NCBI RefSeq assembly: GCF_030397665.1
Contig: NZ_JAPUBT010000001.1
Coordinates: forward strand, 1,320,781-1,384,780
Direction of reading: 5' to 3'
DNA from: Janthinobacterium sp. SUN073
Lineage (GTDB): Bacteria; Pseudomonadota; Gammaproteobacteria; Burkholderiales; Burkholderiaceae_D
DNA length: 64,000 nucleotides
The position numbers were made by a program, and so were the translations under genes. The notes under the pieces were generated by a model, which saw nothing but the letters and a program-made list of their open reading frames with translations, was not told the DNA's origin and searched no databases. Shown piece after piece: positions 17,171 through 26,095 of this stretch. Within the stretch, counting starts at the first letter, position 1, and every line of letters starts with the position of its first letter.

Positions 17171-17368
17171 TTACAGGGCGGCTTTTTCTTCGGCGCTCAG
17201 ACGCTTGGCGCTGACGTACACGGTGTGCATGGCGGCTTGATCGGCGCTGGCGGCGATGGGGGCTGGCGCGGCGCGAAATTTCGGCACGGCGGCGGTGGCC
17301 AGGCTGGTTGCGGCGGCGATGGCGATGATGGCAACGAAGATGGCTTCCATGTTTTTAGCGATGTTCAT
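17171..17368 (-). CDS. Small exported protein of unknown function
   Basis: 65 codons from ATG 17368, with AAAGGA 8 bases upstream, a strong ribosome-binding site. The N-terminus MNIAKNMEAIFVAIIAIAAATSLATAAVP (quoted in two parts: MNIAKNMEAI, then FVAIIAIAAATSLATAAVP) is a signal peptide or a single membrane helix. The tail VYVSAKRLSAEEKAAL is charged and helical. I recall similar short proteins ending in (V)SAKRL-x-xEEKA in Oxalobacteraceae, all uncharacterised. It stands alone between the GNAT gene and argH. Secreted or periplasmic localisation is predicted; no function can be assigned. Confidence 0.65.
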   Translation of the reverse strand: MNIAKNMEAIFVAIIAIAAATSLATAAVPKFRAAPAPIAASADQAAMHTVYVSAKRLSAEEKAAL

Positions 17369-17603
17369 GATGGTGTCCTTTGAGTGGCTGGTTGTGTGTT
17401 GCGATGATTGAACTGTAGGCCGATCGCCCCTGAACTGCCATCGGATTGCGACCAAACGCACGATTCGCGGGACAGAATACAAAAAGCCCGGATGGAACGC
17501 AGAACAGCATCCGCAGCGTCGCATTTGACGCGTGCCAGCCCCATTCCCGGCCATTTCAGCGCCCTGCAAGCCCCTAAAAGCCCTACCGCAGGCCAACCTT
17601 GTT

Positions 17604-17609
17604 TATAAT
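17604..17609 (+). promoter_or_regulatory. -10 element of argH
   Basis: A perfect TATAAT lies 26 bases upstream of the argH start, with AAAGGA (17621-17626) as ribosome-binding site between them. The -35 at 17 bases spacing (CCCTAC) is poor, so an activator or an alternative start point may be involved. Confidence 0.45.
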
Positions 17610-17634
17610 CGCCTTACACTAAAGGACTTCTTTC

Positions 17635-19032
17635 ATGACTGATCAATTCTCCAAAAAGGGCGAAGCCTGGTCGGCCCGGTTTTCCGAACCGGTCTCGGAC
17701 CTCGTCAAGCGCTACACAGCTTCTGTATTTTTTGACAAGCGCCTGGCGCTGTTCGACATCGAAGGTTCGCTGGCCCATGCGGAAATGCTGCATGCGCAAG
17801 CCATCATCAGCCCGGCCGACTACGCTGAAATCGTGCGCGGCATGGCGCAAATCTCGCAGGAAATCGCCGCCGGCCAGTTCGAATGGCTGCTGGACCTGGA
17901 AGATGTCCACCTGAATATCGAAAAACGCCTGACCGAACTGGTAGGCGATGCGGGCAAGCGATTGCACACGGGCCGTTCACGCAACGACCAGGTGGCCACC
18001 GACATCCGCCTGTACGTGCGTTCCGCCATCGACGACATCACCGCCCTGCTGGCGACGTTCCGCAGCGCGCTGACGGACCTGGCCGAACAGCATGCCGACA
18101 CCATCATGCCGGGATTTACCCACATGCAGGTGGCCCAGCCGATCACCTTCGGCCATCACATGCTGGCGTATGTCGAGATGTTCGGCCGCGATGCCGAGCG
18201 CATGGCCGATTGCCGCAAGCGCGTCAACCGCCTGCCGCTGGGCGCCGCCGCCCTGGCCGGCACCACCTTCCCCATCGACCGCCTGCGCGTGGCAAAAACG
18301 CTGGGCTTTGACGACGTCTGCCACAACTCGCTCGACGCCGTGTCGGACCGTGATTTCGCCATCGAATTTTGCGCCGCTGCCGCCGTGCTGATGATGCACG
18401 TGTCGCGCATGGCCGAGGAATTGGTGATCTGGATGAGCCCTCGCATCGGCTTCATCGACATCGCCGACCGCTTCTGCACTGGCTCGTCGATCATGCCGCA
18501 AAAGAAAAACCCGGACGTACCGGAACTGGCGCGTGGCAAGACGGGCCGCGTGTATGGCCACCTGATTGGCCTCTTGACCCTGATGAAAGGCCAGCCGCTG
18601 GCCTACAACAAGGATAACCAGGAAGACAAGGAACCGTTGTTTGACACCGTCGACACCGTCATCGACACCTTGCGCATCTTCGCCGACATGGCCGGCGGCA
18701 TCACGGTAAAACCGGAAGCGATGCGCGCGGCAGCCCTGCAGGGTTATGCCACGGCGACCGACCTGGCCGACTACCTGGTCAAGAAGGGCTTGCCGTTCCG
18801 CGACGCCCATGAAGCGGTGGCCCTGGCCGTGCGCGCCTGCGTCGATGCCGGTTGCGACCTGGCCGACCTGTCGCTGGAGCAGCTGCGCGCGTTTTCCCCG
18901 TTGACCGGTGAAGACGTGTTTGAAGTGCTGACGCTGGAAGGCTCCGTCGCCGCGCGCGACCACGTGGGCGGCACCGCGCCGCGCCAGGTGCGCGCCGCGA
19001 TCGCCCGCGTGCGCACGCAACTGGAAAAATAA
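17635..19032 (+). CDS. argH: Argininosuccinate lyase
   Basis: Final step of arginine biosynthesis: argininosuccinate to arginine and fumarate, in the cytosol. 465 residues, the usual length. The superfamily signature [12 protein letters not shown] is at residues 283-294. Also visible are [18 protein letters not shown] and the TRNxxD-type active-site region ([20 protein letters not shown]). It is monocistronic: a strong terminator follows at once and a separate promoter precedes it. Its position near the cyanophycin-like locus is probably coincidence, since that locus has its own terminator and argH is a housekeeping gene. Confidence 0.97.
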   Translation: MTDQFSKKGEAWSARFSEPVSDLVKRYTASVFFDKRLALFDIEGSLAHAEMLHAQAIISPADYAEIVRGMAQISQEIAAGQFEWLLDLEDVHLNIEKRLTELVGDAGKRLHTGRSRNDQVATDIRLYVRSAIDDITALLATFRSALTDLAEQHADTIMPGFTHMQVAQPITFGHHMLAYVEMFGRDAERMADCRKRVNRLPLGAAALAGTTFPIDRLRVAKTLGFDDVCHNSLDAVSDRDFAIEFCAAAAVLMMHVSRMAEELVIWMSPRIGFIDIADRFCTGSSIMPQKKNPDVPELARGKTGRVYGHLIGLLTLMKGQPLAYNKDNQEDKEPLFDTVDTVIDTLRIFADMAGGITVKPEAMRAAALQGYATATDLADYLVKKGLPFRDAHEAVALAVRACVDAGCDLADLSLEQLRAFSPLTGEDVFEVLTLEGSVAARDHVGGTAPRQVRAAIARVRTQLEK

Positions 19033-19052
19033 ACCGCGCTTGCGCGCTCAAG

Positions 19053-19085
19053 CGCCCCGCTGCATCGCTGCAGCGGGGCGTTTTT
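19053..19085 (+). terminator. Rho-independent terminator of argH
   Basis: CGCCCCGCTGCA (19053-19064) and TGCAGCGGGGCG (19069-19080) form a perfect 12-pair stem with loop TCGC, followed by TTTTT. It abuts the stop codon of the convergent ACT-domain gene. Confidence 0.9.
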
Positions 19086-19741
19086 CATTGCGCGACGATT
19101 TTCGACAGCACGGAAAAAGCGGCCCCCGTCTGCGATGCTTCCAGCAGCAAGGTCAGCTCCGTATACGTGCAGATGATATTGATCAGGTTGATGCGCTCCC
19201 AGGCCAGGCGCTTGAGGATGGCGTGATACACGCCCGGCGTATAGCAGGTTTCGGGCGCCAGATGCAAGGTCACGGCCGTCACCCGTTCCAGGCGCGCCAG
19301 TTCCTGCTCTTCGCCGAACACCTCTTCCACCAGCGCATGCAGCGAACGGCTGCAGATCACCATCACCTCGTTGACGCCGCGCGTGACGGTAATGAACGTG
19401 CCGCGCTGGGGCGCTGCCAGCGCCAGCAACTGGCGCTGGCAGGCATACGTCTGGTCGGAGTAGCGGTAGGTAAAAATCATCAATTCGCTGCGCGTGGACA
19501 GTTCGCCCGCGCGGTGCGCCAACACGATCTCGCCGCTTTTCTGCTGCGGCATCCGCTCGGCCAGGCGGCGCAGCGCCATCACCACGGCGGCCTGCCCCAC
19601 CGGTTTCCACAGGTCGGTCTGCAATTGCGGCTGCAACTGGCGCGCCAGTTCCGACAAGTTGAGCAAGCCCCGGCCCAGCCCCTCGCTGAGAAACGCCGAT
19701 TCCATCACGATCTGTTCCACTTTGGTCGCTATCGAAAGCAT
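19085..19741 (-). CDS. ACT-domain-containing protein, possible regulator of amino-acid metabolism
   Basis: 218-residue protein. The N-terminal part (about 1-85) is helical and resembles a winged-helix domain (SEGLGRGLLNLSELARQL, MALRRLAERMPQQ). The C-terminal half has a regulatory ACT-like fold (FITVTRGVNEVMVICSR; WERINLINIICTYTELTLLL), as in the COG2150 group and in the regulatory part of aspartate kinases. There is no kinase domain. ACT domains bind amino acids, so an amino-acid-responsive role is likely. The start at ATG 19741 lacks a clear ribosome-binding site, which fits translational control by the structured leader upstream. Homologues may be annotated as aspartate kinase; I do not support that. 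Confidence 0.7.
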   Translation of the reverse strand: MLSIATKVEQIVMESAFLSEGLGRGLLNLSELARQLQPQLQTDLWKPVGQAAVVMALRRLAERMPQQKSGEIVLAHRAGELSTRSELMIFTYRYSDQTYACQRQLLALAAPQRGTFITVTRGVNEVMVICSRSLHALVEEVFGEEQELARLERVTAVTLHLAPETCYTPGVYHAILKRLAWERINLINIICTYTELTLLLEASQTGAAFSVLSKIVAQ

Positions 19742-19972
19742 AGTTTTTCGGGCCGGTGATTCCGGTGCACGCACCAGGAGCCGGCAACCCTTCCTGAAAA
19801 AAGGATGCACTGCGCCAGCGGCCACGCCGGGTGGCGCGGTCGGACTCGCTGAAAAGCCCCCGTCGCAGGGGGAGGAGCCGAATAGCGGCGGCTAGGAAGG
19901 CGGATGCAGCATGCAGGCCGCTCCAGAGGGGAAATGGCTGAAACCAACAGCAGAAAACAGAACTGATGTCAT
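19742..19972 (-). promoter_or_regulatory. Attenuator-like leader of the ACT-domain gene
   Basis: The 230-base leader contains a leader-peptide frame, a terminator-like hairpin (CCCCC 19857-19861 with GGGGG 19868-19872, followed on the minus strand by CTTTTC), and competing stems further down (GCCAC/GTGGC against GCGCCA/TGGCGC, then TTTTTT). Leader peptide, terminator and alternative stems are the ingredients of transcription attenuation. Folding was done by eye only. Confidence 0.4.
19892..19972 (-). CDS. Possible 26-residue leader peptide
   Basis: ATG 19972 is preceded by GGGAG at a good distance and reads MTSVLFSAVGFSHFPSGAAC then MLHPPS and a TAG at 19892-19894. The stop lies about 20 bases before the terminator-like hairpin. 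There is no run of one regulatory codon, but His-Pro-Pro-Ser next to the stop, or ribosome stalling there, could govern folding. The frame may also be chance. Confidence 0.35.
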   Translation of the reverse strand: MTSVLFSAVGFSHFPSGAACMLHPPS

Positions 19973-20414
19973 GTGAAACTCCCGATTTTTTCCCGATGCG
20001 CCGTATCTGGACGCGGTCATTGCCGCGTGCGCTTTTTTTGTCTTCGCGTGCGCCACTGGGGACCACGCGCAGACCTAGTGTAGATCGCAACATTTAGAAA
20101 ATGCAACAGTGTTTTTCCAACAGAACACGTCATTGAGGGAATGGGTCCAAAACAAAATTTGCAGCTTGCGATACATCAAACTTTGCGACGATATCGCGCC
20201 GATAAATGTTCAATTCTTAACAAAAATTCGCGTAGTGACCCATTTCTTGAATTTTTTGACATGGCGATCTCGACAAGTTTAGTGTCCCCTTACCCGACTT
20301 CATGCCACCACAAAAACGGCAGGCTATCCGCTCGCCGCCAGGCACGCCGGGGTGGCCATCAGGCATCGCGGCCAGCTCATTCACCATTTCCTTAACCGAT
20401 ACCATGGAGCAGAA
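19973..20414. other. Intergenic region between the ACT-protein leader and the M4 protease
   Basis: About 440 AT-richer bases with no credible gene. TTGACA at 20256-20261 with a weak TTTAGT 16 bases on may be the protease promoter, and GGAGC precedes its ATG. On the minus strand the promoter of the ACT-protein leader should also lie here; I could not pick one with confidence. Confidence 0.4.
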
Positions 20415-22946
20415 ATGAATTTACGTTTGACGATAGTTGCCGCATCCATCGCCGCCCTGCCGCTGATGGCCACCACGGCCGATGCCGCCACGCCGCTGCC
20501 ACACACCCTGATGGCCGCCCCGGTCACCCTGGCCTCTCCACAAGAGAACGCCAGCCTGGTCAACAAGTTGGCCGCGCAGGCGCGCAGCCGCGGCCTGAAT
20601 ACCGAACATGGCTTTGCCGTCGGCGCCCAGCATCCGGGCGTCAGCGGCACGCGTGTGAGCCGCGTACAGCACACCTACAAGGGCTTGCCCGTCTTCGGTT
20701 CCGAGACGGTGGTGGTCAGCAACAGCGCCGGCGACATCGTCAGCGAATCCGTGTCGGACCGCGCTTCGGGCCTCGGTAGCGGCGGCATCAATGCCGTCAC
20801 CCGCAGCGCCACCACCGATATCGACACCACGCCGGCAGTCAGCGCTGCCGCCGCCATCGCCGCCGCAGTGAAAAGCATCGGCGTGCCGGCCGTCGACCAC
20901 GTGCCGCCGCATGCGCAACTGCTGATCTATCCCGTGATGAAAACCGTGCGCGTGGCTGGCGCCGAGAACAAATCGGAAGCGGCACTGAACGCCCTCGACG
21001 TGCAGGACGTGGTCGACCACTACGAGTTGGCCTACCTGGTGCAGACGCGCATGATCAGCGGTAACAAACCCGTCTACTACGATACCATCGTCAGCGCCAA
21101 GGACGGCCGCATCCTGCGCCAGTGGAAAGCCCTGAAAACCGTCGCCGGCATCGGCAACAGCCAGTACAACGGCCAGGTGCCGCTCAACACCACGCTCACG
21201 GGCAGCACCTACACCATGAAGGACCCCAGCCGCGGCACGGGCGGCAGCTTCGGCGGCATGGCCATCACGAATGCCAACCACGGCACCACCTCGGGCAGCG
21301 TGTACAGCAGCACCAGCAATACCTGGGGCGACGGCCAGCAGTACATCAACGGCGGCAGCACCACCAACGCCAATGGCCAGACGGCGGCCGTGAACGCGAT
21401 GTGGGGCCTGATGAACACCTACGACACGCACAAGAATGTGCTGGGCTGGTCCAGCCTGGACGGCAACAACACGGCCACCCACATCGCCGCCCACGTCAAC
21501 ACGGCTTACGACAACGCCTACTACGACAGCAGCTGCAAGTGCATGTACATCGGCGACGGCGGCAGCTCGTTCAACAACCTCGGTTCCATCGACGTGATCG
21601 GCCATGAAATGGGCCACGGCATCACGGACGCCACCTCGGGCCTGATCTACTCGCAGGAATCGGGCGGCTTGAACGAATCGAGCTCGGACATCGCCGGCGA
21701 AATGGTGGAAGCGTATGCGCGCGCCGGCGGCACGGGCACCAGCATTCCCAACACGGGCAACGATTGGATGACGGGCAAGGAAATCGCCAAGAATGGCCAG
21801 CCACTGCGCTGGCTGTACAAACCGAGCAAGGATGGCAGCAGCCCGAACGCATGGAGCAGCACCATCAAGAACCTCGACGTCCACTACAGCAGCGGCCCGA
21901 ACAACCGCATGTTCTACTTCCTGTCGCAAGGATCGAACTCCACGTCCAGCAGCGACTACTACAGCTCCTACCTGAACAAAAGCCCGCTGGCCATGACGGG
22001 TATCGGCAGCGACAAGGCCTACCGCATCTGGTTCAAGGCATCGACCACCAAGTTCACTTCGTCGACCAACTACGCCGATGCACGCAACAAGGTGCTGCTG
22101 GCCGCCGAAGAACTGTATGGCGTGGGCAGCGCCGAGGCGACGGCCGTCAAGCGCGCGTATGCGGCCATCAACGTGGGTGCCGACGTCGATGAAAGCGGCA
22201 CGGGCGGCGCGGTGAGCATCACCAGCCAGCCGGCCAGCATCACCGTCGCACCGGGCGCCACCGCCTCGTTCGCCGTGGGCGCGGGCGGCGGCACGGCGCC
22301 ATACACCTACAAGTGGTACCGCAACGGCGCCGTGATCAGCGGCGCCACCTCGCCCGCCTACAGCTTCACGACCGTGGCGGCCGACAGCGGCGCCGTCTTC
22401 AAGGCAACGGTGACGGATTCGTCCTCGCCCGCCGTGACGGCCACGTCGAACAACGCCACCCTGACGGTGGGCACCAGCAGCGCCACCGAACGCGTGACGA
22501 ACGGCGGCTTCGAGTCCGGCGCCACGGGCTGGAGCGGCACCACGGGCGCCATCGGCACCTTCACGGGGCAGACCGCGTACGAAGGCACGCAGTACGCCTG
22601 GCTGGGCGGCAATGGCGCCACGGCCAGCGAATCGCTGACGCAAAGCGTGGCCATTCCGGCCGGCGCCACGTCCGCCAACTTGAGCTTCGCGCTGCATATC
22701 GACACGGCTGAAACGGGCAATACCGTGTACGACAAGCTGGTCGTCACCGTGAAGAACAGCGCCGGCACGGTGCTTGGTACTCTGGCCACGTATTCGAACG
22801 TGAACAAGGCGGCCGGCTACCAGATCCGCACCTTCGACCTGATCGCCTACAAGGGCCAGACCGTACAGATCTCGTTTGCCGCAACCGAGGACGCCTCGCT
22901 GCAAACCTCGTTCGTGATCGACAAGGTCAGCCTGATCACCCAGTAA
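20415..22946 (+). CDS. Secreted M4-family metalloprotease with C-terminal binding domains
   Basis: Thermolysin-like zinc endopeptidase preproenzyme, 843 residues. It starts at ATG 20415 (GGAG upstream) with a signal peptide ending TTADAA. An FTP/PepSY propeptide (about 40-235; YKGLPVFGSETVVV) follows. In the catalytic domain (about 245-590) the zinc motif HEMGH is at 397-401, with the third ligand in GGLNESSSDIAGE. Two C-terminal modules follow: an Ig-like domain (ITSQPASITVAPGATASFAV...YKWYRNG) and a jelly-roll, carbohydrate-binding-like domain (NGGFESGATGW...IDKVSLI). Enzymes of this design are normally type II secretion substrates, and the secretion-like cluster starts 247 bases downstream. 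That link is inference from proximity. Confidence 0.93.
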   Translation: MNLRLTIVAASIAALPLMATTADAATPLPHTLMAAPVTLASPQENASLVNKLAAQARSRGLNTEHGFAVGAQHPGVSGTRVSRVQHTYKGLPVFGSETVVVSNSAGDIVSESVSDRASGLGSGGINAVTRSATTDIDTTPAVSAAAAIAAAVKSIGVPAVDHVPPHAQLLIYPVMKTVRVAGAENKSEAALNALDVQDVVDHYELAYLVQTRMISGNKPVYYDTIVSAKDGRILRQWKALKTVAGIGNSQYNGQVPLNTTLTGSTYTMKDPSRGTGGSFGGMAITNANHGTTSGSVYSSTSNTWGDGQQYINGGSTTNANGQTAAVNAMWGLMNTYDTHKNVLGWSSLDGNNTATHIAAHVNTAYDNAYYDSSCKCMYIGDGGSSFNNLGSIDVIGHEMGHGITDATSGLIYSQESGGLNESSSDIAGEMVEAYARAGGTGTSIPNTGNDWMTGKEIAKNGQPLRWLYKPSKDGSSPNAWSSTIKNLDVHYSSGPNNRMFYFLSQGSNSTSSSDYYSSYLNKSPLAMTGIGSDKAYRIWFKASTTKFTSSTNYADARNKVLLAAEELYGVGSAEATAVKRAYAAINVGADVDESGTGGAVSITSQPASITVAPGATASFAVGAGGGTAPYTYKWYRNGAVISGATSPAYSFTTVAADSGAVFKATVTDSSSPAVTATSNNATLTVGTSSATERVTNGGFESGATGWSGTTGAIGTFTGQTAYEGTQYAWLGGNGATASESLTQSVAIPAGATSANLSFALHIDTAETGNTVYDKLVVTVKNSAGTVLGTLATYSNVNKAAGYQIRTFDLIAYKGQTVQISFAATEDASLQTSFVIDKVSLITQ

Positions 22947-22958
22947 GCGGCTGAACAT

Positions 22959-22991
22959 GCGGGCAAGCCATCGATACAAGGGCTTGCCCGC
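22959..22991 (+). terminator. Hairpin after the M4 protease gene
   Basis: GCGGGCAAGCC (22959-22969) and GGCTTGCCCGC (22981-22991) form a perfect 11-pair stem with an 11-base loop, 12 bases after the stop. No T-run follows, so it may protect the message or slow polymerase instead of terminating on its own. Confidence 0.5.
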
Positions 22992-23193
22992 GCATGCAAC
23001 ACCGCACGATTGATTTTCTGGCAATTCCAGTCTACCCTGCGGCAAATCATTGCCTCTTGCTGCTGCCGGTACCCGCGACGAATTGAACTTTTTTTGGATT
23101 GTTCCCGACCGATGCCTACCATGACCGCACGCGCCTTCCTCCCTGGCAGCCTGTCCCTGTCTACTTCCGTCGCCCTGCTCACCTGAGCCGACG

Positions 23194-24387
23194 ATGCAGT
23201 TCCACCTCCAGGTGCAGGGCCCGGCCGGCAGCCAGGCACTGGCCGTCGACGCCGCCAGCGAGGCCGAGGCGATCCGCGCGGCCGTGCGCGGCGGCTGGCG
23301 CGTGCTGGCCGTCGACGCTGGCGCCACCTCAGACACGGGCGCCGCGCTACGCCCGGGCAAACAGGAACTGCCCCTGCTGCAATTCAGCCAGGAGCTGCTG
23401 GCCCTGCTCGAAGCGGGCCTGAACCTGGGCGAGGCCATGGCCACCCTGCACAACAAGGAAACGCGCCCGGGCGCCAAGGCCACCCTGGCCGCCATCGTGC
23501 TCACCCTGCAGCAAGGGCAGAGCTTTTCCGACACCTTGGCCGGTTTCCCCGACATCTTCCCCGACATTTACATCGCCACCGTGCATGCGGCCGAACGCTC
23601 GGGCAACCTGCCGGAAGCGCTGGCGCGCTTTGTCGGCTACCAGCTGCAGTTCGACGCCATCCGCAAAAAACTCATTTCCGCCGCCATCTACCCGTGCATG
23701 CTGCTCGTCGTCGGCGGCCTGGTGACGTTGTTCCTGCTCGGCTACGTGGTGCCGAAGTTCAGCGTCGTCTACGAAAGCTCGGGCCGCGAGATTCCCTGGA
23801 TGTCGCAGATGCTGCTCGGCTTTGGCCAGACCCTGGCCGCGCATCCGCTGCTGTGTGCCGGCGCGCTGGCCGCCGCGGTCGGCGCCGTGGTCTTTGGCAT
23901 CGCCAATGCCGGCGCGCGCCAGGCCCTGGTCTTGCGCTTGCTGCGCCTGCCGGTGCTGGCCGGGAAGGCGGCCGAATTTCGCCTGGCCCGCTTCTACCGC
24001 GCACTGAGCCTGCTGCTGCACGCCGGCATCCCGCTGCACAAGGCGCTGGCCATGGTGGCCCCCATGCTGCTGCCGGCGCAACAGGAGCAACTGGCGCAGG
24101 CGCGCCGCGCGGTGCGGGAAGGCATGCCGTTTTCCACCGCGCTGGAACACGCCGGCATGGCCACGCCGGTGGCGCAATCGCTGCTGAAAGTGGGAGAAAA
24201 CACGGGCCGCCTGGGCGACATGCTGGAACGCTCGGCCAAGTTCCACGACGAGGAATTCGCCCGCTGGGTGGACTGGGCGTCGCGCCTGCTCGAGCCGCTG
24301 CTGATGACCATCATCGGCGTGGTGATCGGCGGCGTGGTGGTGCTGATGTACATGCCGATCTTTGAACTGGCCGGGAGCTTATCTTGA
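23194..24387 (+). CDS. gspF: GspF/PilC-type inner-membrane platform protein
   Basis: Platform of a type II secretion or type IV pilus-like machine, 397 residues. Two repeats of the T2SSF domain are visible: LPLLQFSQELLALLEAGLNL (about 60-180, ending KKLISAAIYPCMLL) and FRLARFYRALSLLLHAGIPL (265-390), with three membrane helices, the last in LLMTIIGVVIGGVVVLMYMPIFELAG. The N-terminal 50 residues form the small cytoplasmic domain usual in GspF. It is the first gene of the cluster, and the ATPase gene follows after 10 bases. Confidence 0.92.
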   Translation: MQFHLQVQGPAGSQALAVDAASEAEAIRAAVRGGWRVLAVDAGATSDTGAALRPGKQELPLLQFSQELLALLEAGLNLGEAMATLHNKETRPGAKATLAAIVLTLQQGQSFSDTLAGFPDIFPDIYIATVHAAERSGNLPEALARFVGYQLQFDAIRKKLISAAIYPCMLLVVGGLVTLFLLGYVVPKFSVVYESSGREIPWMSQMLLGFGQTLAAHPLLCAGALAAAVGAVVFGIANAGARQALVLRLLRLPVLAGKAAEFRLARFYRALSLLLHAGIPLHKALAMVAPMLLPAQQEQLAQARRAVREGMPFSTALEHAGMATPVAQSLLKVGENTGRLGDMLERSAKFHDEEFARWVDWASRLLEPLLMTIIGVVIGGVVVLMYMPIFELAGSLS

Positions 24388-24397
24388 ATTTCATGTC

Positions 24398-26095
24398 ATG
24401 AACGCACGCGACGAAGAACGCACCGTCCTCGATGCCGCCATGCTGCGCCGGGCCCACGCCAGCGCGCTGGAACAGGGCCGCCCGCAGATGGCCGTGCTGC
24501 AGGAAACGGCGGCCCTGCCGCCCGAAGTCTTTTTGCGCCAGCTGGCCGCCCTGTTCCGCTACCCGGCCTGGACGATGGCCGAGCTGCAGGCCGCCTTGCC
24601 CGCCTTTGCCCTGCTGCCCTACACGGATTGCGCCCAGCGCGACTGCGTGCTGCTGCAGCCGGGCGCACCCGGCGCGCCGCCCGTGCTCGTCATCGGCAAC
24701 CCGTTTGCCGAAGACTTGCTGCAATGGGCCGACTTCAGCCTGTCCACGCCCTTCACGGTGGCGCTGGCACACCCGGACGACCTGGCCGCCTATTTGCTGC
24801 AGCAGGAAAGCGTGCAGCAGGCGATGCAGGAGATGCAACACGGTGATGATGTGCCGGGACTCGACCAGAGCATCGAAGACATCTCGCTCATTCGCATCAG
24901 CGAGGACAGCAGCCCGGTGGTGAAACTGGTGAACTCCACCATCTACGATGCCCTGAAATTCCAGGCCAGCGACATCCACCTCGAATGCGACGTGGCCAGC
25001 CTGGTCATCAAGTACCGCGTCGACGGCGTACTGGTGCAGGCGGGCCAGGTGCAGGGGCTCCAGATGGCCGAACAGATCATCTCGCGCATCAAGGTCATGG
25101 CCGATCTCGACATCGCCGAGCGGCGCATCCCGCAGGATGGCCGCTTCAAGGTGCGCGTGAAAGGGGCGGAGATCGATTTTCGCGTCTCCATCATGCCCAA
25201 TATCTTTGGCGAGGACGCCGTGCTGCGCCTGCTGGACCGGCGCGCGCTGACGGAGGCGGCGCAGGCGCTGCGCCTGGAGAGCCTGGGCCTGAACGAGGAC
25301 GCCATCGAGCAGATCCGCCGTCTGGCGGCCAAGCCGCACGGCATGCTGCTGGTGACGGGGCCCACCGGTTCCGGCAAGACCACCACCCTGTACGCGGCCA
25401 TCACGGAAATCAATACGGGACGCGACAAGATCGTCACCATCGAAGACCCCGTCGAATACCGATTGCCGCGCGTGCTGCAGATTCCCGTCAATGAAAAAAA
25501 GGGACTGACGTTCGCGCGTGGCCTGCGCTCCATCCTGCGCCACGACCCCGACAAGATCATGATCGGCGAGATCCGCGACGACGAAACGGCGCAGATCGCC
25601 GTGCAGGCGGCGCTCACGGGTCACCTGGTGTTTACCACCGTGCACGCGAACAACGTCTTTGATGTGGTCGGCCGCTTCCTGCACATGGGCGTGGATGCCT
25701 ACAGCTTTGCGGCGGCCCTGAACGGTATCGTGGCGCAGCGCCTGTTGCGCCTCAATTGCATCCATTGCGCCGTCGACGCCAGCGCCGAAGTGCTGGCCGA
25801 TGCGCAGCAATTGCGCGACAGCGGCCTGGCCCTGCACCAGCTGCAGGACTGGCAATTCATGGCAGGCAAGGGCTGCGGCCATTGCCGCGGCACCGGCTAC
25901 AAGGGCCGCAAGGCCGTCGCCGAGGTGCTGATGCTCAGCGACGCCATGCGCGAAATGATCTGCACGCGCGCGCCACTGAGCCAGATGAAGGAAGAAGCGG
26001 CGCGCAACGGTTTTCGCCTGGCGCGCGAAGCGGGCCTGGACCTGGTGCGGCGCGGCGAAACCACTTTAGCGGAGCTCAATCGTGTCACTTATTGA
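24398..26095 (+). CDS. gspE: GspE/PilB-type secretion ATPase
   Basis: Cytoplasmic hexameric ATPase that drives pseudopilus assembly, 565 residues from ATG 24398. Domains: N1E-like region (1-150), N2E (about 165-290; DIHLECDVASLVIKYRVDGV) and the ATPase core with Walker A GPTGSGKT (321-328), Asp box and Walker B (KIMIGEIRDDETAQIA), and His box TGHLVFTTVHAN. The zinc tetracysteine motif is present as CIHC and, about 40 residues later, CGHC. Both Walker motifs and the zinc site are intact, so it should be active. It ends inside the start of the next gene (14-base overlap). Confidence 0.95.
   Translation: MNARDEERTVLDAAMLRRAHASALEQGRPQMAVLQETAALPPEVFLRQLAALFRYPAWTMAELQAALPAFALLPYTDCAQRDCVLLQPGAPGAPPVLVIGNPFAEDLLQWADFSLSTPFTVALAHPDDLAAYLLQQESVQQAMQEMQHGDDVPGLDQSIEDISLIRISEDSSPVVKLVNSTIYDALKFQASDIHLECDVASLVIKYRVDGVLVQAGQVQGLQMAEQIISRIKVMADLDIAERRIPQDGRFKVRVKGAEIDFRVSIMPNIFGEDAVLRLLDRRALTEAAQALRLESLGLNEDAIEQIRRLAAKPHGMLLVTGPTGSGKTTTLYAAITEINTGRDKIVTIEDPVEYRLPRVLQIPVNEKKGLTFARGLRSILRHDPDKIMIGEIRDDETAQIAVQAALTGHLVFTTVHANNVFDVVGRFLHMGVDAYSFAAALNGIVAQRLLRLNCIHCAVDASAEVLADAQQLRDSGLALHQLQDWQFMAGKGCGHCRGTGYKGRKAVAEVLMLSDAMREMICTRAPLSQMKEEAARNGFRLAREAGLDLVRRGETTLAELNRVTY

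Noticed and set aside
17635-19032. argH as a member of the cyanophycin-like locus, since that pathway releases arginine
   Set aside because: The locus has its own terminator at 16523-16555, two unrelated minus-strand genes intervene, argH has its own promoter, and it works in biosynthesis.
23112-23186. 24-codon frame ending 8 bases before gspF
   Set aside because: No ribosome-binding site and no recognisable content; it may be leader sequence but I cannot support it as a gene.
20421-23567. Open frame of 1048 codons on the minus strand across the M4 protease gene
   Set aside because: Gly/Arg/His-rich antisense shadow. The plus strand carries a complete metalloprotease with signal peptide and HEMGH.
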